From: Mesodorylaimus sp. YZB2_4
Lineage: Eukaryota > Nematoda > Enoplea > Dorylaimida > Dorylaimidae
DNA length: 64,000 bases
NCBI GenBank assembly: GCA_030248295.1
Contig: JASANH010000479.1
Span: 1-64,000, forward strand
Reading direction: 5' to 3'
The notes under the pieces are model-generated. The model ran no database searches. It saw nothing but the letters and a program-made list of their open reading frames with translations, and was not told the DNA's origin. How positions within the stretch are numbered: position 1 is the first letter of the stretch; each line of letters starts with the position of its first letter. The position numbers were made by a program, and so were the translations under genes. This document shows positions 54,642-64,000 of the stretch, one piece after another.

Positions 54642-56814
54642 TCAAGCAGCAGTGAGACGTTCTGCAGGTTGTCTACTTGATGAGGTGGATGCTATCGCAC
54701 TGGTCGCGTGAACAGCAGCTACCGTCCGATTATCGAACATCTTTGGTGCACTCATTCCATACTTTCTCCTGGGTGACTTTGAATAGGGCGGGGGTGGATA
54801 ATCACCCATTGTCACGTTGAACACAGACCCAGCGGGCAAGGTCGACGGCGAAGGGGGCCTTATACTCGACTGGCCGTCTGCTTGGTTCGGCTGAGATTGT
54901 GAACTAGCTGGTTGCTCACCGATAGAGGGAGGAACGGATGGAGAGGCCATGCTTTGCTCGTAGGTTGGCGGGAACCAAATATGCCGAAATTCAGAGAACA
55001 TTTGACGGAAAAATGGATGTGAGAACAGCCATCCATCCCAGTCCGAATGAGTACCAGGAGTACTCACTGGCGATGAATAGTTTGATCCATTGGGAACAAT
55101 CTCACCAGTCTCTGCGATCACAATGCCAGCATTGGGTCGCCCATTCTGTCGTCGAGAACCATTCAGAGATGAATTGCCGTACACATTGAAGGCCCCGCCT
55201 CGTCGTCTACTCTCGATTTTCTTTCGGATCCAAATTAGGCCAAAATTAGAGAGTGCCAAAAAACATACAAAAGCTCCAACAGCGTCCAATGCAAGCGAAG
55301 CGATCATGCATCGATTCAAGGAATCTAATCGATTGCAGCCTGTTATTCGCTCGTAGATAAACCAGTTGTCGTCTCCTGAAATCATTTAACGGCCATAAAG
55401 AAGTGCCAGATGGAGCCTGCATCACTTCTGTCTGTCTTGCTCCTCCAGGTTGCTTGTTCATCAGCCTCAAATGATAGCATGAACCTAGACCTTTGGGTCG
55501 TTGAGCATGGGGTCCCCCCACCAAGTTGCTGTCTTCATTATTGCCATTGCACTAGCTATTGCTGTATGACTTCGACTGCAAAGCACAGATCGTGCATTGA
55601 TACAGCAGGACACATAAACAAAAGTGCACAATATGTCGCATAGCTGTTCTCACATGACTGCCCAAACCTTATTTTCAGCCCGACAGTGAGATGATGGTGC
55701 GGCTTGTCTCTATCATGGCGATCTTTCCAGCCTGATATTCTTAGCTCAAGGATACCCCAGCTTCGACTAAGGTAGTGAGCGGGGTGGTGTGAGTACAGGG
55801 GTTGGGGGCCTGGAAGTGAGAATATCAGGAGAGTGCTTACGAGAATCTGTGATGTTGTCATTTCTGCAAATGCACTGTACACTTTGAACATTGTAAATGC
55901 AGACGAGAAAGTTATCCTGGACGTTGGCTAGCCATAGTATGCAAATAATGGCTGCCAGTGAAATGATAATGGTGATCAATGAGAGTACGACTCCGAGCTG
56001 GGCCTAAAAGGAGAGTTTGTGAAACAGCTAAAGCCCTTTTAGCCTTGTGAGTAGAAGAATAATTGAAATGGGGTCCCGAAGGGATCGAATGGAACAAAGA
56101 GGCGGAATATTTAATTTTAGTTTGTTCACGAAGAGTACCCAACTGGCCTGCTACTAATGAAGAATGCGCAAGCAAGTCACGCAATGGTGCTTTTACTGGC
56201 CAATCAACCAGGAAGGGTCTACTGGCAATTTTATGAATGCTGCTAGGCTAGCTCCAAGAGTCGTTTATGGCCGCTATAGCATCAATTTTGGCATGCTAAG
56301 AACCAGAAACCCGCTTAGTAGTCTGCACTGGTTCAGTAGGTCGAGCATCCGCAGAGCGTAATGTAAACACCATTAGCACAGAAATCGACTTATGGCCGAC
56401 AACGTCGCGTCTAGCTAATCGTAAGCTTAGCTGTTTTGACTGCCGGAGTAGACTTCCTGCTGCCTGGCTTTTCTATTGCTCAACAACAGAGGGCACAGGG
56501 TCTTTAGAAGGCGGTCTACTTACCACTCTCAGATTTTCGTTGACAATAGACTTGGTCATGGACAGTGAGAGGCATCCCGAAGTAAAAAACTAAAAGCACA
56601 GTTTTCAAAAGCCACAAGAACAAATGTGGATGTAATAGCTTACCAAAATACCGACTACGTATGCTGGTACTGTTTCGAACCTTTCTGTACTGGATGTAAT
56701 ATTCCTAGTCATAATGTACACATAAATAATGGCGCACGACACGTTGAAGAGGAGAATACTCAAAATTAAATGAAACCATTTGGGCAGTGGTCTAGCCGCC
56801 AATGCCACATACAT
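54642..56814 (-). CDS. Four-helix membrane protein, TMEM255-like
   Basis: Four minus-strand exons: 56814-56644, 56589-56524, 56003-55841 and 55375-54642, joined in phase to 377 residues. The start MYVALAARPLPKWFH is the first plausible Met. Helix 1 is WFHLILSILLFNVSCAIIYV, with NIT glycosylation after it. Helix 2 spans exons 1-2 (YVVGIL/FFTSGCLSLS). Helix 3 is VVLSLITIIISLAAIICILW. A loop with paired Cys follows (CIYNVQSVQCICRNDN), then helix 4 (LALDAVGAFVCFLALSNFGL). The long cytoplasmic tail is Pro/Ser-rich with two PY motifs (PPTY, PPPY), ligands for WW-domain ubiquitin ligases. Helix layout, Cys-rich loop and PY tail resemble TMEM255/FAM70, but similarity is architectural and sequence identity is low by eye. 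Confidence 0.65.
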
Positions 56815-59108
56815 ATTTTCTCCTTGTTTCGTCCGACCGATTGCACATAAACTATTTATTCGAACTGGCAAGAGGGCAGAAAAACCAGAATACAATTCTC
56901 AAAGCCAACGGTCAACAGCTGACGCCTGTTAGCCAGGATGCGTGTTGTTCGCCCAGTCACACTATAAGCCGACTCGCTTGGCCCAAATGTCGACGAAGGA
57001 CAGTTTTTGAATTCAGTCGGTTGGTATGAAACGGGCTGTCGCGAAACGGGAGTGGGAAAAGAGGTGGGGTGGATGAATTCGATGTATACAGGATGTAGGC
57101 AGAGGGCGAGCCAGAACTGCTACTGTTGTTTGAGGCTATACGTTTTGACACGCAAAACTGCCTATTTTTCATGCCGCCCGACAACGTACATCTATTAAAC
57201 ATATATGCCAAGAGCAGCCGGTATCCAGTCCATTATTCTCATACGTACCACATGTACTTTTCTCCTCAACGCGTCTTGAGACGAGAGTGAAGAAGACTAG
57301 ACGTAGGAAAGCGGATGAAGCGAAAAGTTTCTGCTATCGGCTGCCTGCAAAGCAAACTTGGAGGCTCCTGCTCCGCGCCTCGTTCAAAAGTAGTTGCCAG
57401 TGCGTCGAGACTAGTCAATTCCAACAACACTCGTCCATCGGGGTCGAGATCGGGGTGAGAACAAGTTCACTCCTACAAACGCCTATTGTCAAGGCACGTG
57501 TTGAAAATTAGTTCAAAAATGGTTAGTCGGATGGACGAATGAGATTTTGCCATTTTAAACGCTATTCGGCGAATATTATGCACACAAGCGCACCGCAGTC
57601 ACGTGTAGCTTACTGGCAAAGTACTAGAGCAAACGAGCAAATTACGCCGAGTTCTCGCTCATCCAATGTGAAAGTCCGAAACCGGTTTGCACGCGCCTCA
57701 GCTGATTCTAAGGAATCGCCCTAATTTCCGAGTGGACCAGTCTTTTGAGCATGAGACGAGTGGCAGTGGACAAGTGCATCCCCATGGTCGGTTATCGCCG
57801 TCCGCTGCCGGACATCAATCCAGTCCATCAAAGGGCGACTGACTGAGAAAGACACCTCGAATTATTATGCCTCCGAAAGTTTTTCCATCGCGAGGTCTGT
57901 AGGCGGCCTAAGAAAAAAAGCGCGTCTTTATGACTTCTAACACGGGCATAGCATAGCGACGGGCATCGTAACAGCGTCTCTTTTGTATCGCGATCTCTAC
58001 GAACTGTACATTTTAGCGAGATGATAAAAAATGAGGCAGTTCAGGTAAGTGGTCCTCGGTCAGCTGGGGCACCTCAGCCCCGTTTTTAACTGCGATCATT
58101 CCAGCCACGTAAACCGCAATTTTTTGCCAACACATGCTGCCAGCCTCGTAAATCCCTAAATATTTTTTCGGTTTTTTATTGCAATGAACGACATTATCCT
58201 TAGGCTAGTAATGAAGAGGTATTTTCTGACCTCACAAAAGTTGATGATTCTAAGCTATTGTCCACTGGAGTCTATCTGATCTTGCTTGTAGTCCACCTCA
58301 GAAATATGCCAAAAAAATAACACGAGCTAAAATAACAGTCGTGTGCCGCTCAAGCAATAATTATGTTGAACAAAAATTTTTTGGAAGAAATAATTTATTT
58401 GAAAGAAAACCAAAAGGAAATCCTAAAGGAAATTGTTTCGGTGACCACGACTAAACCGGATCGATGCGGTTCTAGTGTAGCACTGTTGACCATTTGATGA
58501 TACGTTCTGTGCCAGGAATGCAGAGCTGCCGAAGCTGATACAATCGTCACACATAGACTGCAGGACTCATTTCTCTACGCGAGCAAGAGGGAAGTTACTT
58601 TAATCCAATTATGGACAAAGCAGCAGTACAGAGAGCATATGAAAAACAATTACAGTATATTACAAGCATGCGTCGCCGAGGGAGCCCAGCAACGTACTTT
58701 CACCTTGTATTTGGTTAGAATATGGGGGCTAGGCTAACGTTTTCGCCAGATAACAGTTTTTTTTAGAAATTAGTATTAGTATCAGTGTCGGTCTGGTGGT
58801 TTTAGCATGTTGTTCAGTTAAAGCCTGTAAGAAACTTCTCAAACCTATAATTTGTGTGAGACTCGTCGTCAGTCAGCATTCTGAATCACTGGACGTCTTT
58901 CTATAAAAAATATATTTTATGATTTGGCATTTTTCCCAACCTTCCATCTCAACGCGTACATATGATACTCGTACACAAGTTGATTGCACAAGATGCAGCG
59001 ATTCCCATAGTACAATGAACGAAGATGATGGCACAAAAAGTACATTCAGCATTCGCACGAACATATCATTTAGTTATGCACTGCAACAAGCCCAGATCGC
59101 TGAAATGG
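56815..59108. other. No gene seen
   Basis: 5' flank of the TMEM255-like gene and 3' flank of the receptor gene. Plus ORFs at 57287-57511 and 57539-57724 show no recognisable domain. Confidence 0.45.
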
Positions 59109-60050
59109 TCAATTCGCACAGCTCGTTTGGCTTACAGACGTCGGTCTGCAAGGACACACAGCTTTTCGTAATGCAGCTTGAAACTTTTTACAGCTGCTCA
59201 CCAACGCAATAAATTCCATCATACTACTGCTGCATTTCAAGAAATTAGCCACTGTGTTGGAGACAGAGAATGCCACAGTGTGCGGATCCAAACGCATTAT
59301 TATATCAAACATGACCTCGGGTGTAACACTGCACACAAACGCCAGCACAGCAAGCAATATGACAGTCGGCATGACAGATGCTTGCTGTTTCATGAAAATC
59401 TTGTATTCCGATGAGCCCACTCTGTATTTGGCTCGTTTTCGGTAGAAGCAGCAGACCATGGCGATGTAAATGACCACACTGGCCACGCCGGAGCACAGGT
59501 TCAATGTAATGTAGGCAGTCATAGCATCCTCTCTGCCCGCTTTGCTGAATGTTACACAGTCCATGAGCTCGTCGCGAGGAGTTACTATCAGAATGGCCGC
59601 CTCTTCAGCCACCGCCACAGAGGCGCATAGTGAGATGCCGATGAAGACGTACCATTTTCCAAAATGTCTATATTTGGTAGGTGCAAGGAGACTCAACAGA
59701 CGATCCAGCCCGATGAGGCAGGTCATAAAGGAATGAAATGCTAGGCCACATATTCCAGTCGTGCCATGAATCAAAAGGCATTGGAATCTGGTGCGAATAG
59801 GGTTGATAATACCAGTCACTTTTCCCAAATGATTGATACTGGCTATGCCATAGAACAAGCCAGCCACAAGCGCTCCGGCGACACTGCCGCCGATGAATTG
59901 AAAACAGGGGGTTCGAAGTGATGTAGTGGTCCTGATGAGGACAAGGGCCAGTGCATTGCATATGATGCTGATGACGCCAATACACAAAGTGCCAATTGCT
60001 CGCACAACGTTTATATCAGTGAGAGAAAAACGGGTCGAGCTGCTGTTCAT
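59109..60050 (-). CDS. Seven-helix receptor, nematode SRSX-like
   Basis: A single-exon ORF of 313 residues, MNSSSTRFSLTDINVVRAIG at the start with an N-glycosylation site. Seven hydrophobic segments are visible, among them GVISIICNALALVLIRTTTS (TM1), GSVAGALVAGLFYGIA (TM2), ICGLAFHSFMTCLIGLDRLL (TM3, ending in a DRL variant of DRY and followed by APTKYRHFG), VFIGISLCASVAVAEE (TM4), GVASVVIYIAMVCCFY (TM5), VILLAVLAFVCSVTPEV (TM6) and VSNTVANFLKCSSSMMEFIA (TM7, without NPxxY). The DRL-x4-P-x-Y order is that of nematode serpentine SX receptors, presumed chemosensory. The ligand is unknown. A truncated paralogue lies 2.7 kb upstream of its ATG. Confidence 0.75.
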   Translation of the reverse strand: MNSSSTRFSLTDINVVRAIGTLCIGVISIICNALALVLIRTTTSLRTPCFQFIGGSVAGALVAGLFYGIASINHLGKVTGIINPIRTRFQCLLIHGTTGICGLAFHSFMTCLIGLDRLLSLLAPTKYRHFGKWYVFIGISLCASVAVAEEAAILIVTPRDELMDCVTFSKAGREDAMTAYITLNLCSGVASVVIYIAMVCCFYRKRAKYRVGSSEYKIFMKQQASVMPTVILLAVLAFVCSVTPEVMFDIIMRLDPHTVAFSVSNTVANFLKCSSSMMEFIALVSSCKKFQAALRKAVCPCRPTSVSQTSCAN

Positions 60051-62707
60051 GGCGCTGAGTGGTCAAGCAAAGTTTCACAGTTACCGAGATTCCAACTGCA
60101 GTTCCTGCACTATGCTGATAGAAGGGCAATGTTGCTTATTTGTCCTGTCAAACGCCTTATAGCTGTCCGTTCGGATGAGTGGGTCCTGTGCTCCTAATTA
60201 AACAATGTGAATTCAGCAGAGCAAAACCGTGTGGGATATTGACAATGATCATATCAAATCACGGTGTCTTCCCAATGCACTGAGCACTGAGCGAAACAGA
60301 ATCAATGATTGTTACGGCGAATTTTTTCGATCCTGTGTGATTTATTATGCCATAATTGGCAGTGTACCTATTATGTCTGAACTTGCTCTCGGATGGACAA
60401 ATTTACATATAACCTCGACAAAGAGTATGTACTGTGGACAATTTTAAAAGTAGGAATTGTTCAAGGAAAAGGAGCTGACAAAATTTGCCCCTGGAAGAAA
60501 TTATGTTCTTTGTCTTTTTGCTGCAATAATTGATCAGAGATACAAAGTTCAAGGAAGGTACATACGGTATTATGCGTTTCATTAAGCAACATATGTTAGT
60601 CGAGGCTTTTTCGCGGGCATGCGCGCCAGAGTGGGTTGCCACCCGTTCTGACAAGATGTACTGTAAATGAAAAATGCCCCGCCATGCCGTCAACTGGTTA
60701 GTACTGTCTCCGCCCTCTGTGATATGCGCGGTAAATTGTCCGATAGAGGAACTAACTTTATATTACGCCCAACGAAAATGATGAACATGATAGCACATAC
60801 TGCATCCGGGTAAATACTATGAGTCCGTTGATATAATATTCATACTAAATCGATCTGTAGTTCACGCTGCTCTCCTTCTTTCTGCTCTTGCACACACTTT
60901 TCTAGCATGCCAACTCTGATAATCAGGTACGCGTGAGCAAGAAAATAAAGTTCCTACAGTAGGTATTGCTGTCAAGTTTGAATCGCTTGTCATTCTTGAC
61001 CACTCGCTCAGGTGCAGCTAAAACTTTGTAAACAGTGTTTTTTTGTTCCAGCCTATATCACCTTGTAGGAATAGAGGCTACATCCATGGGCGGGGGAAAG
61101 GCCGTATGTTTTGCGTGCGAGCCCTGTGGAAAACATAGGTGTGGGTTCCGCACCGATCTTGGGTGCAGAAGTGGGCTGTAAGACGCGGGAATATACCTAC
61201 GTGGCGAGGCGGCGGGTGGCAGTGGGCCGATTTTATGATCGAAATTTTTAGTGAGGACATAGGTGTTTTAGACATAAAGTTTGAAGAGAAATTTTCGCTC
61301 AACAAACCTTTCAGAGAACTGCTTGCATACCGTAGATTTTTGAAAAGTCTTGTGCCTTCGGACTGGGCCACAGCCTTGTGCTATCGCCTTTCTAATAGCC
61401 TTTGCGAACAGCACTCGTGCACTCATGTCATCATAGCTCTGAACATCAAAGATCCACATCCTGCAGCACTTTGCATCTGTCTCTCTGCACTAATCGTAAG
61501 ACCAAGTAAAGAGCCAGGTATTTTGTGCCAGCACCCCACTCCTAATGTATTACTTCGCCAGAACACATCATCCTTGTTGGCTACTGTCCTAGAACCTGTA
61601 CTGTACGGACATGACCCAGTTGCCTATTGACGACTTCCTACCTACCGTCCTGCATGTAGACCAGTAATGTGTCTGAACCCCATCAGCGCTTTTTATTTTT
61701 GTAATAGAGGAGTCTTGATTAAGTGCCAGAAGTAATTTTTGTTTTGTACATTGTTAAAAATTTTTGATCTTGTTTTATGTTGCAGGCGATTCACAATTTC
61801 AATTCGTTGTTACATTTCATTAAATAATCTTTAATCTATATCCATGCGAATCTCCTGCGCAAAAACATGACACAAGAAATCCACGTACTGTCACCTCTAG
61901 TGGTCATCGTTAATTCAACCACCACACTTGCAACTAACTTCTCGCATACAGCACAACTGACCAAATCTTCTCCCCCTTTTGCAGACGTCTTGCTGCCAAT
62001 ACGGCGACACCCCCTGAAAAAAGTCCATGGCCTAGTTGCTTAGAAGTAGAGAACCCAAACGCAGTAAGTAAAAATGAAATGAAAAAATTTCCCCTCTCCG
62101 CAATCTTCTCTATTCCTAAGCCCTGTCAGTGCTGCGCGAAATATCCATCGAGCAACAAGTAGTGCGTGAGCAGTAATGTTACATGAGAGCATGTGGCGAA
62201 TTGGAGACATAGATGAAACCGTTTTGATTCAGCCTAGAAAAGTGCTTGCAGTATAGAGACCCAGCGAATAGTTTCTTGTACAGCATGTGGCACCCTAGTC
62301 TGAGGTTCCGTCAAGCGCAAAGGTTTTAGGGCAATAATCGTAGATAATTTAGTCGTACAGCTAGGGACCTGTTTAGTACAACCACACTCGCACATTACTA
62401 TTGACAGAACTAGAGATGTCTCTTTTCACTTATGATTACTTGTTTAGTTTCCCAGAGTATAGGCACAGTGTATTTTGCTGGGTCTTGTAAATCAGCTGTT
62501 GGCTCGATAACTGGACAGTCAATTATTTTGACTGCAAGTCTGGTCAGGGTACGCGCAAATTGTAAGCAGGGTGACTGAGATTCAAACTGGACATATTGTA
62601 GAGGTATTGACTAACCTAGACTAGTTCTTGATTTGCATTGGTACTAACCTGCTGTTTTGTGTGTGCCTTTGGTGGCCCTCTCATGATCAGTCGAGAGTCG
62701 GGCCGCC
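60051..62707. other. No gene seen between receptor copies
   Basis: About 100 bp upstream of the receptor ATG resembles the flank of the second copy (GGGCAATG(T/C)TGCTTATT in both). The plus ORF at 61139-61630 (163 codons) has no domain I recognise and overlaps an equally open minus frame. Confidence 0.4.
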
Positions 62708-63436
62708 TTAGTAAACGGCTGCTTTCGTATCGCGTCCCGGCAATATGACAGTCGGCATGACAGATGCTTGCTGCTTCATGAAAATCTTGTACTCCGATGT
62801 GCCCAATTTGTATTTGGCTCGTTTTCGGTAGAAGCAGCAGACCATGGCGATGTAAATGACAACACTGGCCACGCCGGAGCACAGATTCAATGTAATGTAG
62901 GCAGTCATGGCATCCTCTCTGCCCGCCTTGCTGAACGTTACACAGTCCATGAGCTCGTCGTGAGGAGTAACGATCAAAATGGCCGCCTCTTCAGCCACCG
63001 CCACAAGGACACAAAAAGAGAGGCCGACGACTACGTACCATTTTCCAAAGTGTCTATATCTGGTAGGTGCAATGAGACTGACCAGTCGATCCAGTCCTAT
63101 GAGACAGGTCACAAGTGAATGATAGGCTAGCCCGATTATTCCAGTCGTGCCGTGGGTCAGAAGGCATTGCAATCTAGTGCGAATAGGGTTGATAATACCA
63201 GTCACTTTTCCCAAGTGGTTTATGCCAGCTACGGTGTAGAAGATGCCTACTGCAAGTGCTCCGACAGCACTGCAACTGATCATTTCGAAACACGGTGTGC
63301 GAAGTGATTTAGTGGTTCTGATCAGGACAATGGCTATTGTATTGCAGATGATGCTAATGATGCCGATGCACATATAGCCCATTGAGCGCACAGTATTTAT
63401 TTCAATGAGGGATAACGGAGTCGAGCTGTTGTTCAT
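62708..63436 (-). pseudogene. Truncated copy of the seven-helix receptor
   Basis: Starts MNNSSTPLSLIEINTVRSMG and follows the intact receptor through TM5 to VMPTVIL, then breaks into PGRDTKAAVY and a stop. Homology to the intact copy stops at about 62746 on the plus strand, so TM6, TM7 and the tail are gone. The DNA is about 94% identical to the intact gene over TM4-TM5 but lower (about 85%) over TM1-TM3. No frameshift precedes the break, so the loss is probably recent. Confidence 0.8.
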
Positions 63437-64000
63437 AATGCTGGTCGAAGAAGATTCTCAGATACCAAACTACAATAGACGCCGTACCAACTTAGTGATG
63501 GATGGGCAATGCTGCTTATTAGTGCTATAACACGCCTTTTATCTATTCTTCTGGAGTTTACATTGGGTGCGGCGGTCATAATTAGAACCAAGGTAAGTTC
63601 AGCAGAACAAATGTGTGGAAGATGGTACGCCAAGTGCAAGAATATTCCCAATTCAGCACTGGAGCCAAGCTAGACAGAGTTGATAGAAAATGAAGCTCGC
63701 ACAGCTGTGATCCCAGGTGATTAATTAAACTAACTGGCTGTGTATTCGAAAACAAAAGTATTAGAAATCTTTTCGAATTCACTTGCGGGCACAAGATTCA
63801 TTCGATTTGCAGGACACTCGGGCCCCAATTACTATTTTTTTATTATACGCGTTCGATATAGGCAGAAAAGGTGACATTATTATCACGATGGGATCGTACA
63901 TGTCAACAGTTGGTCATCAAGCAATGCGCTCATGAGTGATGCGCCAGATCCCACAAGTTATCTGTAACTCGAGCTGTAGTCTAGTCAAAACGAGATTCTT
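63437..64000. other. 5' flank of the truncated receptor
   Basis: Homologous to the first receptor's flank for roughly 100 bp; beyond that nothing is recognised. Confidence 0.4.

Noticed and set aside
61139-61630. 163-codon plus ORF as a gene
   Set aside because: No domain, and an equally long antisense frame at 61078-61371; nothing distinguishes it from chance.
1-64000. CRISPR array, bacterial operon or rRNA genes
   Set aside because: Spliced eukaryotic genes throughout, no regular direct-repeat/spacer array and no rRNA-like sequence seen.

Overview
The window is animal nuclear DNA. Protein genes are split by GT-AG introns, many only 50-60 nt long, and the gaps between genes are filled with decayed transposons, SINEs and short inverted-repeat elements. 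A short bestrophin, a nematode-style seven-helix receptor pair, a DEG/ENaC-like exon and a Pmp3 gene make a nematode (or another small ecdysozoan) my best guess, but nothing fixes the species.

1-12.2 kb is the 3' part of a very large Ty3/gypsy LTR retrotransposon whose 5' LTR lies outside the window. It has a decayed gag, an in-frame TGA, an open pol of about 1,690 codons, a third ORF of 1,028 codons, a polypurine tract and a 908-bp 3' LTR. Pol ends, after the integrase GPY/F module, in a PWWP domain, where chromoviruses carry a chromodomain. The third ORF ends in an arginine-serine (RS) domain. I regard these two host-like nuclear modules as the most unusual content here.

12.2-26 kb is transposon-rich: a 2-kb TIR element with a nested SINE, a DEG/ENaC-like exon split by a TA-flanked MITE, a head-to-head inverted duplication of that gene's 5' end, a fossil LINE with a MITE inserted cleanly in its reverse transcriptase, and a Tc1/mariner relic.

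26-64 kb carries host genes: a GPI-anchored protein with two LU domains (26.4-30.0), an unrecognised 295-aa protein (31.0-32.0), a single-pass membrane protein (32.6-33.1, minus), a two-exon Pmp3 gene (35.6-36.7), a MATH-like/BTB protein (37.4-38.6, minus), a bestrophin (39.5-41.0, minus), a 14-exon STRA6-like receptor (43.8-49.3), a small secreted repeat peptide (50.3-50.5, minus), a TMEM255-like tetraspan protein (54.6-56.8, minus), an intact seven-helix receptor (59.1-60.1, minus) and its truncated copy (62.7-63.4, minus). The host genes show no shared pathway or operon; several are membrane or surface proteins. Exon models come from splice signals and reading phase read by eye, with no transcript support.
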